The notes beneath the pieces are model-generated. The model did no database searches. It was given only the letters and a program-made list of their open reading frames with translations, and had not been told where the DNA came from. Of a stretch of DNA of 64,000 nucleotides, positions 32,801-40,247 are shown in pieces. The position numbers were made by a program, and so were the translations under genes. Location of the stretch: the NCBI RefSeq assembly GCF_035046505.1, contig NC_089823.1, positions 6,405,267 to 6,469,266 of the forward strand, read 5' to 3'. Each line of letters opens with the position of its first letter. Within the stretch, counting starts at the first letter, position 1. This DNA comes from Tiliqua scincoides (lineage: Eukaryota > Chordata > Lepidosauria > Squamata > Scincidae).

Positions 32801-35455
32801 CTTTTAAAGCAGCTGTAAAGGCACAGGGCAGTTCTCACGGGGGGAGGGGGGGGGAGTCTGAAACCTTCATTTTAATGTTTAATGCTGCAAATACATAGAA
32901 ACTGCTACTATGGGATGTCCTGGGGAGGAGCTCCACTCCCTATAGTAATGGCCTTTTGCCTCCTTAATAGGTTGCATATCCTGCCTCAGTTACCCCACAT
33001 CTGCCGACACCAGCACCACCTGCACACAGTCCAGGGTGTCGCTCCTCGCTCAGGCCCCACCTGCACTCGGTGTAGCCAGAGGAAGTGGCCAGAGCTACTC
33101 TCCACGGAAGCCACAGCCGCCATAGCAGTCAAGCCACAAAAGCCCAGCTCGAAGGCGAGCAGGCCAGGCGAGATCACCATCCTTTCTGTGGGCAGGTGAG
33201 CATGTGGAAGAAATCTGGGGTCCAAAGCTGTCTGACTGCAAAGGTGAAAACTCAGAAATGTTTGGAGTGTCCCCTTCTGTCCCCTGGGATGGCAAAAAAG
33301 TGTTTCCAGCCCATGATGCGTTGATAGGCCTGAAGATGCATTTGAGTCAAGTCCTGAAAGAAACCAGGGGGAGGCCGCTGTGAATTGTTTGTTTTATTAA
33401 CAACGGTTTTATGCCATGTCATCCTTCCATGTTTGGTCAGGTTCCGAGTTGCCCGCATCCCTGAGCAGAAGCCCAGCCCCCCAGAAGTGAAAACCATCTC
33501 GGAGAGTGCAAAAGCGGAGCCCGCGGAAGCCCCTTACGCCTGCCTAGTCCCTGAGCAGAAAACCCTCGTCGGCACTGAAGCAAGACCAAAATGGCTGGTG
33601 ACGGCAGACAGCCAACAAGAGGTGAGTGGCAAAAATTCGGGGGCCGTGAACCTCCAAAAGATGGTATGCCCTTTGGGCTGTTTGTCAGTTCTCTGGCATT
33701 TTTTCTTGCCCTTCCTTCAGGGAGCTCAGGAAAGAGCAGCAGGCTTTTTCCCACCTCCCTTTTAGTATTCACAATGATCCTATGAGCTTGGTAATGCTGG
33801 GAGCGGGTGATTGTGCCACCCAAGGCCACCAGGGTAGCTTTGTGGTTGGGCTGTGGAACAAGGTCTCCCCAATTCCAGTCATCTTCTAGCTCAATCAATC
33901 AATCAACAACCTTTAATGGCATCACACAGAATAAATAAATACAATCACATATAGCCCACAGATTAAAAACCACAAGAATGAGATCATTAAAAATTACACA
34001 TACTAAAACACCAATCAAGACTGCCTTAAACTGTTAAAGATAAAAACATTTGCAAGAAACTTAGCAACAGGAAGCGTGATTTCTTGCGAAAAATCACATA
34101 AAAGAAACGCTGCAAGAAGGTTAGGGGGGCCAGAATAACTAGAAATGACAGGGCCCAAAATAGAGCAGCGAAGTTTACTCATCTTCTAGCTAGTACGCTG
34201 GGCTCTCTGGTGCCCAGACCATTCCTGCATTTCAAGGCAAATTGCAAGGCCTTTGGGTGAACCTGCAGCGGCAGCTCAGAGGGAAGCAAGATGTGTTCTG
34301 TGCCTGAGACAGGCATACACGGTCACCACTGAAGAATGTCCCTTTCCTTCTGTGTCCTTCGTGAACTTGTTCAGAAGCCCTCAGGATGTCACTTCCTTGC
34401 AGCTGTATTTATTGCTTATGGTTTATCTACTCATAGCTGTTTACATTTTATGATAATAGCTTAAAATCTAGGCCAGTGATTTTCAACACTTGCCCTCAAA
34501 ACAGAGCCACAGGACCCAGAAGAAGTTTTCCAACCTCTGTGCTTCAAAGTCCTGTGGCACACTTTCACGGCACATCAGTGTGCCATGGCACGTGGTTTGA
34601 AAATTGCTGCCCTAAAAATAAGGGTGCTCAAACTGGTTTACATTTAAGTGCAGTAAATAGAATTTCACTGCAAAATAAATGAGACACAGCCTGGCCAATA
34701 GCGTAGCTAGAGGGGGTGCCAAGCACTAAGTTTTGCAGGGAGCCTCACCGTGCTGTGCAAGCAAACCCTCCCCATCGGAGCCATTCCAGGCTACTAGAGC
34801 AAAACGGAGGCATACACCCAGAATGCCTCCATTTTGCTCTAGCGCAGTGGTTTTCAAACGTTTAGCACCAGGTCCCACTTTTTAGAATAAGAATCTGTCA
34901 GGACCCACCTGAAGTGACATCACTGAGCAGGAAATTTTTTAACGATTCTAGGCTGCAGTCCTACCCACACTTACCCAGGAGTAAGTCCCGTTTACTATCA
35001 TTGTTAAAAGCATATACATTGTAGCCTGTTGAAGTTTCCATTAAAAAACTTTCTCAAATGCAGTCAGATACGATGGTAACATCGAGTCTAACATATTAAA
35101 AATAAAATGTTGATATGAATGGGGACTCACCTGAAATTGGCTCACGACTCGCCTATTGGGTTCCGACCCACAGTTTGAGAGACACTGCTCTAGCGGTGTG
35201 GAATGGCTCCGAAGGGGAGGAGGGGCTGCTTGCGTGGCGCAGTGAGGGTCCCTGCAAAAAGTGCTCTGCACCCCCCAGCTATACTATTGAGCCTGACTCC
35301 GCTTTAGACAGCAGCGTCCTCTGAGACCAGATCTGTGGTAGCTGCAGATTTTCCCTCTTTGCAGTGTGAGCAAATCCTGATTCTGATGTCACTCATTCAT
35401 TTCCTAGGCCGGCCCATTTACTGTTAGACTTGGGGAGAGCAACCTGATTCTCTGA
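8962..35455 (+). CDS. RELT: RELT, TNF receptor superfamily member 19L (complete, ten coding exons)
   Basis: Single-pass plasma-membrane receptor of the TNF-receptor superfamily. Joined coding exons are 8962-9006, 13671-13784, 15761-15939, 21099-21184, 21791-22042, 31523-31603, 32280-32361, 32971-33195, 33441-33621 and 35408-35455. All junctions are GT-AG and in phase, totalling 1293 nt or 430 residues, the length I recall for human RELT. Residues 1-26 look like a signal peptide; about 27-141 hold cysteine-rich TNFR repeats ([25 protein letters not shown]). NGT at 167 is an N-glycosylation site. About 182-204 is the membrane span ([14 protein letters not shown]). The tail has [27 protein letters not shown] and RFRV at 355-358, the motif by which RELT proteins are known to bind OSR1/SPAK kinases, and ends VRLGESNL. 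No lesion seen. Identification is from remembered human sequence. Confidence 0.96.
9405..9765 (-). mobile_element. tRNA-derived SINE with L2/MIR-like tail
   Basis: Starts with an ATAATAATAATAAT tail, then ATACCGCCTTTCTAGG, and ends with a tRNA-like head on the minus strand (GGTCTGGTCTAGAAGG, then a degenerate box B GGTCGCCAGCTCGAGG). The order tail-body-head shows it lies in reverse. Family naming is from general knowledge of squamate repeats. Confidence 0.55.
9938..10085 (+). mobile_element. tRNA-derived SINE
   Basis: Contains AGAGAGCCAGTGTGGAGTAA, a box-B-like GTTCAAATCCC and CTGACTCTGGGCCAGTCTCT, the familiar body of a widespread reptile tRNA-derived SINE. The tail is lost or diverged. 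Confidence 0.6.
10218..10276. repeat. GT microsatellite
   Basis: About 24 GT units followed by a short GAATGT variation. Simple repeat in RELT intron 1. Confidence 0.95.
10496..10740. mobile_element. PIF/Harbinger-type MITE with TTA target duplication
   Basis: Flanked by TTA at 10493-10495 and 10741-10743. Ends GGGTGCAATCC and GGATTGTGCCC are inverted repeats, continued inside by CCTTATGTCAGTGCTTTCCA and its near complement. The left half carries an expanded GCAGT/CAGTG simple repeat (about 10528-10580) absent from the copy at 704-893. Confidence 0.65.
11341..11461. mobile_element. Right half of a CAGTGGCGTAGC hAT-like MITE
   Basis: Ends TTAGTGCTTTGCACCCCCTC then TAGCTGTGCCGCTGG, matching the right ends of the copies at 13983-14194 and 15405-15606. 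The left half is replaced by unrelated sequence with an inverted ACTTGACTTGA motif. Confidence 0.5.
13197..13348. mobile_element. CAGTGGCGTAGC hAT-like MITE
   Basis: Left end CAGTGGCGTAGCTAGAGGGG and right end GCACCCCCTCTAGCTAC are inverted repeats. Internal TAAGTTTTGCAGGG is shared with the other family members. The copy is internally shortened. Confidence 0.6.
13671..13784 (+). CDS. RELT: RELT coding exon 2
   Basis: 114 nt, phase 0 at both ends, acceptor CTCCTCAG and donor GTAAGC. It completes the signal peptide (about residues 16-26) and encodes the first cysteine-rich stretch with CGGQEYW, CIPCQGC and CPPGEEPD, the last shared with human RELT. Confidence 0.93.
13983..14194. mobile_element. 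CAGTGGCGTAGC hAT-like MITE, near full length
   Basis: In RELT intron 2. Ends ATTGCGTAGCTAGAGGGG and CCCTCTAGCTATGCCACTG are inverted, with long palindromic arms (CACTACGTTTTGCAGGGAGC on the left). Target duplication not clear for this copy. Confidence 0.65.
15405..15606. mobile_element. CAGTGGCGTAGC hAT-like MITE with 8-bp target duplication
   Basis: Second copy in RELT intron 2. Flanks GAAGGAGA (15397-15404) and GAAGGGGC (15607-15614) match at 6 of 8 positions, supporting an 8-bp, hAT-type target duplication. Confidence 0.7.
15761..15939 (+). CDS. RELT: RELT coding exon 3
   Basis: 179 nt, phase 0 in and phase 2 out; acceptor CCCTCCATAG, donor GTAATG. Encodes [15 protein letters not shown] through [10 protein letters not shown], equivalent to human LCRPC...DTLCGDCWPG, the second TNFR cysteine-rich repeat. 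Confidence 0.95.
19151..19367 (+). mobile_element. CR1 LINE 3' end
   Basis: Matches the other CR1 3' ends here (TGATGTGTATGCGCAACCTC, GGTCTCTTGTTATCTGGTGT, GAAGCTGGACTAGATGGGCC) and ends in four TTCTTATG tail units, the short repeated tail that marks the CR1 3' terminus. Severely 5' truncated. Confidence 0.85.
19627..19934. mobile_element. hAT-type MITE
   Basis: Ends CAGCTGCCTCCAAACTC and CCAATTTGGAGACCGCTG are inverted repeats of the CAGYGG...CCAAA type. A GT/TA simple repeat directly follows, so the target duplication cannot be judged. Confidence 0.6.
21099..21184 (+). CDS. RELT: RELT coding exon 4
   Basis: 86 nt, phase 2 in and phase 1 out; acceptor CCCCTTCTAG, donor GTGAGA. Encodes [19 protein letters not shown] then APKGMPGCP, equivalent to the human WFGPWG...CQPCSWAPLGTHGC segment. 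Confidence 0.93.
21324..21480. mobile_element. Diverged CAGTAGCATAGCC MITE
   Basis: In the 0.6 kb RELT intron 4. Ends CAGTAGCATAGCCACAGGGG and CCCCTGGCTATGCTACTG are inverted repeats; a subfamily related to the CAGTGGCGTAGC elements. A similar variant lies near 3664-3775. Confidence 0.6.
21791..22042 (+). CDS. RELT: RELT coding exon 5 (membrane span)
   Basis: 252 nt, phase 1 in and out; acceptor TGTCTCCCAG, donor GTGAGG. Encodes the juxtamembrane stretch with NGT glycosylation site, then [19 protein letters not shown] and a [10 protein letters not shown] stop-transfer, almost identical to human RELT. Confidence 0.96.
22190..22355 (-). mobile_element. tRNA-derived SINE, reverse
   Basis: Read on the minus strand: box A region with AGCACTTGCTCTAAGG, box-B-like GTTCAATCCC, then a body with CAGTGTGGGAAAACTC. 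Same family as 2127-2215, longer. Confidence 0.6.
22383..23059 (-). mobile_element. CR1 LINE, 3' part with reverse-transcriptase C-terminus
   Basis: The longest CR1 piece here. Minus-strand reading gives [51 protein letters not shown] and [16 protein letters not shown], all CR1 ORF2 C-terminal text, followed by the 3'UTR and a short ATAAGAACATAAGAA tail. The reading frame is open for about 175 codons, so the copy is fairly young, but it is 5' truncated. Confidence 0.9.
23220..23572 (-). mobile_element. CCHH-tail LINE 3' end
   Basis: Same arrangement as 2431-2830: minus-strand text with [14 protein letters not shown] and [15 protein letters not shown], ending GAGACTGAAGGTTGCCAA. It starts almost directly after the CR1 piece. 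Confidence 0.75.
23712..23919 (+). mobile_element. CR1 LINE 3' end
   Basis: Plus-strand 3' terminus with CTGGACTAGATGGGCCTATG and a short TTCTTATGTTCTTATG tail. About 210 bases, 5' truncated. Confidence 0.85.
26091..26314. mobile_element. CAGTGGCGTAGC hAT-like MITE
   Basis: Ends CAGTGGCGTAGCTGGGGGG and CCCCCTCTACCTACATCACTG. Arms contain TTGCAGGGAGCCTCAC and AAACTTAGTGCTTTGCACC. Target duplication ambiguous. Confidence 0.65.
27131..27257 (-). mobile_element. 5S-rRNA-derived SINE, reverse
   Basis: Minus-strand copy: tail GAGACTGAAGGTTGCCAA at the low coordinate, then GGTGCTGTAGGCTTATACC and 5S rRNA text up to the CCGATCTCGTCTGATCTCGG block. It keeps slightly more of 5S rRNA than the copy at 7665. 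Confidence 0.8.
28686..29008. mobile_element. hAT-type MITE with 8-bp target duplication
   Basis: Ends CAGGGGTGTCAAAC and GTTTGACACCCCTG are perfect inverted repeats. Flanks TCTTAGAA (28678-28685) and CCTTAGAA (29009-29016) match at 7 of 8. Half of a second copy of this family lies at 46610-46780. Confidence 0.85.
29317..29725 (-). mobile_element. CR1 LINE 3' end inside a hAT element
   Basis: Minus-strand text [33 protein letters not shown], then 3'UTR and ATAAGAAC tail. Inserted in the hAT element at 29017-30104. Confidence 0.88.
29768..29805. repeat. CA microsatellite
   Basis: About 18 CA units between two CR1 fragments. Confidence 0.95.
29945..30045 (-). mobile_element. Second CR1 fragment inside the hAT element
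   Basis: Repeats the CR1 segment GAGTAAAGAAATATTTTC through CACTCAATTTTAGTGG seen 300 bases before. It lacks a 3' tail, so it may be a local duplication and not a separate insertion. Confidence 0.7.
30760..31198 (+). mobile_element. CCHH-tail LINE 3' end, open frame retained
   Basis: Plus-strand frame over about 145 codons: [56 protein letters not shown] and [20 protein letters not shown], then the GAGACTGAAGGTTGCCAAC 3' tail. The intact frame suggests a young insertion. The preceding frame resembles LINE C-terminal domains that follow the reverse transcriptase. Confidence 0.8.
31523..31603 (+). CDS. RELT: RELT coding exon 6
   Basis: 81 nt, phase 1 in and out; acceptor CTCTCCTTAG, donor GTACAT. 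Encodes [19 protein letters not shown] and TEKK, among the most conserved cytoplasmic parts of RELT family members. Confidence 0.96.
31676..32140. mobile_element. hAT (Charlie-like) element, right end unclear
   Basis: Begins CAGGGTTTCCCAAAGTGTGG and contains TGACCCTCTAGTGGGTCA, the opening of Charlie-type elements. No good right terminal repeat was found, so the end is approximate. It lies in RELT intron 6. Confidence 0.4.
32280..32361 (+). CDS. RELT: RELT coding exon 7
   Basis: 82 nt, phase 1 in and phase 2 out; acceptor CTGCCCACAG. Encodes [17 protein letters not shown], equivalent to human [17 protein letters not shown]. The donor GTAGGA is weaker than its neighbours; read-through would meet TAG at once. 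Confidence 0.95.
32500..32610. mobile_element. Right part of a PIF/Harbinger-type MITE
   Basis: Ends GGATAGGATTGGGCCC followed by TTA, same family as 704-893. The left terminal repeat is missing. Lies in RELT intron 7. Confidence 0.5.
32971..33195 (+). CDS. RELT: RELT coding exon 8
   Basis: 225 nt, phase 2 in and out; acceptor CTCCTTAATAG, donor GTGAGC. Encodes [26 protein letters not shown] and [10 protein letters not shown]. The final R is completed across the junction and opens the RFRV motif. Confidence 0.96.
33441..33621 (+). CDS. RELT: RELT coding exon 9
   Basis: 181 nt, phase 2 in and phase 0 out; acceptor TTTGGTCAG, donor GTGAGT. Encodes [21 protein letters not shown] and TEARPKWL. 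R355-F356-R357-V358 across the junction is the OSR1/SPAK docking motif known for RELT proteins. Confidence 0.96.
33892..34179 (-). mobile_element. Unidentified short retroelement with 12-bp target duplication
   Basis: A 288-bp insert between perfect direct repeats CATCTTCTAGCT (33880-33891 and 34180-34191). It opens with CAATCAATCAATCAA, so on the minus strand it would end in a TTGA-type tail. The body has no family I recognise. Confidence 0.7.
34474..34611. mobile_element. Small hAT-type MITE
   Basis: Ends CAGTGATTTTCAACAC and GTGGTTTGAAAATTGCTG are inverted repeats. Target duplication not clear. Confidence 0.55.
34696..35289. mobile_element. CAGTGGCGTAGC hAT-like MITE, interrupted
   Basis: Outer ends CAATAGCGTAGCTAGAGGGG and CCAGCTATACTATTG with flanks AGCCTGGC (34688-34695) and AGCCTGAC (35290-35297), a 7-of-8 duplication. 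The element at 34845-35187 sits inside it. This is the best evidence that the family makes 8-bp duplications and so belongs to hAT. Confidence 0.8.
34845..35187. mobile_element. hAT-type MITE with perfect 8-bp target duplication
   Basis: Ends CAGTGGTTTTCAAACG and AGTTTGAGAGACACTG, flanked by CTCTAGCG on both sides (34837-34844 and 35188-35195). It contains a fragment CTGCAGTCCTACCCACACTT with CAGGAGTAAGTCCC near 34957, another widespread repeat. Confidence 0.9.
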
Positions 35456-35457
35456 AG
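35408..35457 (+). CDS. RELT: RELT coding exon 10 (stop codon)
   Basis: Acceptor CATTTCCTAG, phase 0. Encodes [15 protein letters not shown] and TGA at 35453-35455, matching the human C-terminus VRLSESNLVI. Two bases after the stop comes a consensus-like donor GTAATC, so the exon probably ends at 35457 and the 3'UTR is spliced. Confidence 0.92.
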
Positions 35458-36209
35458 GTAATCCAGTGGTTTCTAGCTTCTTGCTGCCAGCTCAGAAGGG
35501 GCCCTAGAGCTTTGCTTCTGGAAGGACACCAACTCTTAGGACTCTTGCTTTTGGGAACTGGGCTATGCTGGGCTCTGACTGCTGGAGAAGCTCTTTCCTC
35601 TGCAGGTTGCCAGTGTGCTGTAGTGGCTGTGGGACAATAGAGAGGGGGGGGACCACGCAACTTTCGGCAGGGAGGAGGACCCTCTGGGGTTCATGGTGAC
35701 CACAGTGCTGGTGAGAGACAGCGCTGTGATAGCTGCCATCTCCATTCACCTTGGCCTCTAAGAGGAGTGTGCCAGGCACAAATTTGGGGCAGTGGTAGCC
35801 CTCTTCATAGGGTTGCATTGATGGCAGATTCAGCTGTTCTGAAATGGGAAGCTTGAGGGCCAAATCAGGCTGATTCTAAACACACCTTCTTGCCCAAGGT
35901 GGGTTTGTTTTTTGAATGGTGGCGGGGGGGGGGGGGCATGTGATGATTGTTGAAGTTACTTAAGGGAAATCTCTCCTAAGTGGATGAATGAATTGAATTG
36001 GTCTGTAATTTACTACCTGCTCCTCCGTGGCAAGTGCTCTTGTGAAATCAGCCACGATTGAATGTTAGCCGGGTGCTTGTTGGCGGGATGACAGTCGCCC
36101 TCAAAACCTGCAAGGCAACTCTATTCAGCTCTTCCCCCTTCCAGTCCCAGTCCCCTCTGCATCACTGCCCCCTCCGCTGGCCTCATCATCTCTCTCTCTT
36201 GACTTGCAG
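35458..36209 (+). other. RELT: Likely 3'UTR intron of RELT
   Basis: Begins GTAATC and ends TCTCTCTCTTGACTTGCAG, a strong pyrimidine tract with acceptor. No repeat recognised. The alternative is that this is retained 3'UTR. Confidence 0.5.
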
Positions 36210-36851
36210 GTGATCATCTGACTCGGCCGTGCTGCAGCAGAGCTGGATCAGTGGTTCCACTGGAAGCCTCCGGCTAAGCAGTCCCTCGGAGAAATGCACA
36301 CGCTGGGTGTTGTGGAGGGCAAAAGACGGCCCTTGTTTTGCCCCCACCCTTTGGGAGGTTACCAGCGCCCTGAGGCAGTGTGGGGCGGGTCCCCACGGGT
36401 AACGCCGTCCGTGCCAGCTGGAGTGTGATGCTCCAGAGGACACCCCTGGCATTGCACAGACTGAAAGGGAGGCGCAAGGGGGTGGAGGGGAGGAAGGGTC
36501 CTTGAGCTGTCAAGCTGGAACGTCACTACCTGCACGCCTGTTCACGCAGCACGGGATCCACTCTGTTGTTCCCATCTCCCTGGCCAGCTGTCCAAAACAG
36601 AAAGCGACCAGGGGGACAGTTTCCCGGAGGCCCCACTCCTCACCACAGAGCCAGACTCAACTGAGGCTCAGATACACACACACACACACACACTGGCGAG
36701 GAAAGGCACCTGGCAAGCTCTTCAGGCTGTACACTTGACACAAGCTGGTGTGCAGGACCCTCAGTAGGGGGGGGGGCATCCCATCTCCAAGGTATCCAAA
36801 GAGTAGTATTTTGTCACTGCAGAACTGGCTTTGCCCCCTCCAGTTCCTCAA

Positions 36852-36945
36852 GAACATAAGAGCCCTGCGCATCAGGTCAAAGGCCCATCTAGTCCAGCTG
36901 TCTGTATTTCTCAGTGGCCCACCTGAGGCATCTTGCTCTTCCAGC
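36852..36945 (-). mobile_element. Old CR1 3' fragment
   Basis: AAGAACATAAGAGCCCTG, then GGCCCATCTAGTCCAGCTG and CTCAGTGGCCCACC; more diverged from the other CR1 ends than those are from each other, so an older insertion. Confidence 0.65.
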
Positions 36946-37956
36946 TGGTCCATTGCAAGGGGGAGTGCAGTGCAAGTATTAATATTGGTGACATTGAGTG
37001 ACACGCACACACCCCTATTAGCTGAGAGCAGGACATTTCTCTGCTGGTCTGATCAGCCCATTAAAGTAGCTTGTCTCATTTCATCTGTGCCGATAGGGTG
37101 GCACATCTGAATTCTCTTGCACACACCCCATTAAAACACTTGCATAGCTCATTTCGCTAGAGGACCACCTAGTGGAGCAGCCCACAGTGTCTTCCTCCTG
37201 TGAGCAAATGATGGGTGGTGGCACCACATACTCTCTCATGCTCTTGGCTCCGCACCCTGGGGAGTCAGACACTGTACCTGTTCTATGTCACGTCAGCTGG
37301 AGAAAGAATGAAAGTGCAGGAAACACGAGTGTCCTCGGGCGGGGGGAGTAGTTACTGACGTTCCACCAAGGAAAGACCTAGACTTACAGGTAGGGCTCAA
37401 CAGATAGGGGCCTATCTGCTTTCTTCATGGTCCATTTCTCATCCCACAATAGCTGCCCCATGCAATGGTACATCTTTTGGTATGGTCTTGGGGGGGGGGG
37501 CAATGTTTTGTGAATTCCATACCCAGAAGAGCAGATCAAATGACCATCTAGCCCAGATGTCTATTTACAGTGGTGGCCAGTCAAATGCCTTCATCTCCTG
37601 CTGGGGAACTTCCCGACTAGCAAAGACACCCCCCCCCAGTTCTTTGCCCTCCAAGACCAGGTACCCAGGGGCATACCCCACATATCATGTGTTTTCAGTA
37701 GGGCCGTGGAATTGGATGCAGAAACCAGCATCCAAAACCTTCTGTTTTCTTTCTCCAGAGAACCTGAATGTGTGCATGAGCTCTGCACCAGCTAGCACAC
37801 TACTGCAATGACATCAAAGTTTTGCACCAAGGAATCTGGTTTGGTTAAATTTTGCAACTCGGACCTAATTGCATAAATTTCCTTATCCTGCACAATTCAT
37901 TCCAGGTGAGGCAAAAAAATAGAAGTGGCTTATAAATATAGTGCTAAGGCTTAGGG

Positions 37957-38290
37957 CAGTGGTTCCCAAACCAGTGGGCCGTGACATGGTTGTTGGTGGG
38001 TCCCCGAAAGTTGATAGAAAGAAACTAATTGCCTCAAGTCCAGGGGCACTTCAAAAATCAGATACTGTAGCTGCTAATTGCCCTGCAAGGAGCTAAGCTC
38101 CTGAAGTTTGCAAGCATGTATAAATATAGGGAGCTAACTAGAAAAATGACCATCAACCATTTATTATTACTTAGAAATAATATTTTATTTCTAGCTCTCT
38201 TTTTCATTAAGTCTGGTATACCTCGGTGGGTCCCAACAGAATGCCATTTTAAAAACTGGGTCCTGATGATAAAAAGTTTGGAAACAACTG
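37957..38290. mobile_element. hAT-type MITE in the RELT 3' region
   Basis: Ends CAGTGGTTCCCAAACCAGTG and AGTTTGGAAACAACTG, with flanks GCTTAGGG and GCCCAGGG (6 of 8). If the 3'UTR call is right it is transcribed as part of RELT mRNA. Confidence 0.75.
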
Positions 38291-39503
38291 GCCCAGGGCC
38301 TCTTGGTTTTAATTTGAAGTTTTCAAACAACAAAAGCTGACGTTTGCTAGAATAGGAAATCCTTCTGTTTTTAATGCTGCACTTTATTAATTAGAGAAAA
38401 GGTTTGTCTCCCACCTCCTTTCAGCGTAAAATTAAAAAGATAAACCCAAGCCTAAAATGTAGCAGACACAGGGCACAATCCTAACCAGGTCTACTTGGAA
38501 GTAAGTCCTATTTGGTTCAAAAGGGGGCTTACTTATTTAGTTCAAGGATTGCAGCCACAGAGACCCAGCCCCATGTGCACATCTGACTTGGTCTTGGAAG
38601 CCATCTCCCTCTCTCTCCCCCCCACCCTCAGTGCTTGTCCACAGCGTCCTCTTCCCCGGGCTTCTTTTGTGGAAGGGGACGCACTGCACATAAGAGTGGA
38701 GTGCATAAGAGTCGGCGCACCTCCTGTTTTTGCAGTGGGGAGGGGGTTGGGCGAGTAAACCTGCTGGCTCAGGCAAAGCAGCCCTGGAGTCCAGCACCCA
38801 TCCTGTGTCCCACAACGGCCAGGTCTCCAGGGAGCCCAGAACCCAAGCCTCCAGGCACTATCGCTCCACAGTGGCTGTCCTGCCCCTGAACAGGGAGATG
38901 CTTTAGCACTTTAGTGGTCAGATGCCATCACATACCTGCCATTCCTGCATTTGCCTGAGCCCTTTCGCAGGTCACAGGTTCTGGCTTGCAGCAGTTTGAT
39001 CCCTGACCCCACTTAAAAATGAGACCGGTGCCCTTAGCGGTGGATGTGGTGCTTGCCGGACAGACGTGGATCCCGAACTCTGCTCGCTTTAGCCTGTTGC
39101 TGTGAACTCCTTTATACATACCTTGACACATGGGGGAGCTAGAAGGGGGGGGCAACTGAAGCTCAGAAGCCTCCCGGTTCCAGCTGTTTCCATCTAGTTG
39201 TTTACAGACCCTTCCTGTTGTAATTAGAGTTCTTTAAGCAGAGATCCTTGGGGAACCAGTGTTTTGTTACCTGTTGTCTTAGAGATTTTTTTTGTTTTTT
39301 GCATCAAATGATTTGTTATTTATAAGGGCGAAGCAGAGGAGGCATTCCTCTCCTCCAAGTGCCAGCTTTGTCCTTTGTTCTTATTTATTGTGGCTGGTTT
39401 GTGGTGGGGGGTACAATGGGTGATGGAGATGAGGGATTCTCTTTGTACGTTAAGAGGCCTGGGTAGCTTTGAAGCCTTTTGGTTTGATTTCTGTACATTG
39501 ATA

Positions 39504-39509
39504 AATAAA
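39504..39509 (+). promoter_or_regulatory. RELT: Poly(A) signal AATAAA, likely RELT
   Basis: AATAAA in the context GATAAATAAAAGCAATTCTG, preceded by T-rich sequence typical of a 3'UTR end; cleavage would fall near 39525. Confidence 0.55.
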
Positions 39510-39530
39510 AGCAATTCTGAACACAATGGC

Positions 39531-40239
39531 AGCCTGCACTTCCTCACCTTTCCCTCACAGCTGTTGCTTTCATCCCACAGGTTTGGGAAAGGGGGCCCTT
39601 GGCTAGGGTGCAAAGAGTGAGGTGGCTTGTCAAGTTCCTGAGGCAGTGAGTTCCGCAGCTTCTGAGCTGCTAGGACAAAGACCCAAACTGAGCCTTGGAT
39701 CTCAAAGCTGGTCACTTGGCACCAGGCCCAAACACCTCCAGGCACCCACTAGCAAGCAGTCCTTGCTCTGTGCCCCTCTGCAACTCATTTCCTTAGATGT
39801 CTGAGCCAAGACAGCAGAGGGGCCTTCCATACAAGCCTGGACACTGTATGAGCAACACAGGCCAGGAAGGCCCTCAAGCAGCTTCAGACACATCTGACTT
39901 GGCTGGATTTTTTTTCTCCTGATCTATTTGACAGCCTGGAGCCAGGAACAAGAAGGCACCTGTTTTTGCACATCCTCTAACCACTGCAAGACAAGTCTTT
40001 GGGGTGGGAGTAAAAGGGGGATGGCACCGTTTGGGGGGGGGAAGCTGGTAGAACTGTAGAGGGGTGGTTGTGCTGGCATCCTAAGTAGGACCAATTGGCA
40101 TTTTTCTTCCTCAAACAAGCTTGTACCTGCCAGAACTATATTTGGTTCATTGCCTGCCTAAGGCTGACAGGGTTCACTATCCTCCACACGCATAGCCAGC
40201 TGCAAAGGAGGTTTTGTTCCAGGGATGTTTTTAGCCAGA
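39531..40239. other. Intergenic stretch after RELT
   Basis: No gene or repeat end recognised. Confidence 0.4.
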
Positions 40240-40247
40240 CAGTAGAG

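Larger units (their letters stand above)
33622..35407 (+). other. RELT: RELT intron 9 with three transposon insertions
   Basis: 1.8 kb holding an unidentified retroelement (33892-34179), a small hAT MITE (34474-34611) and a MITE interrupted by another hAT element (34696-35289). Confidence 0.9.
36210..39530 (+). other. RELT: Likely RELT 3'UTR exon
   Basis: From the strong acceptor at 36208-36209 to the AATAAA at 39504. It has no convincing frame, holds a decayed CR1 end (36852-36945), a hAT MITE (37957-38290), a CA repeat near 36672 and ATTAAA words at 37062 and 37132 that could be earlier poly(A) signals. Extent is inferred. Confidence 0.45.
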
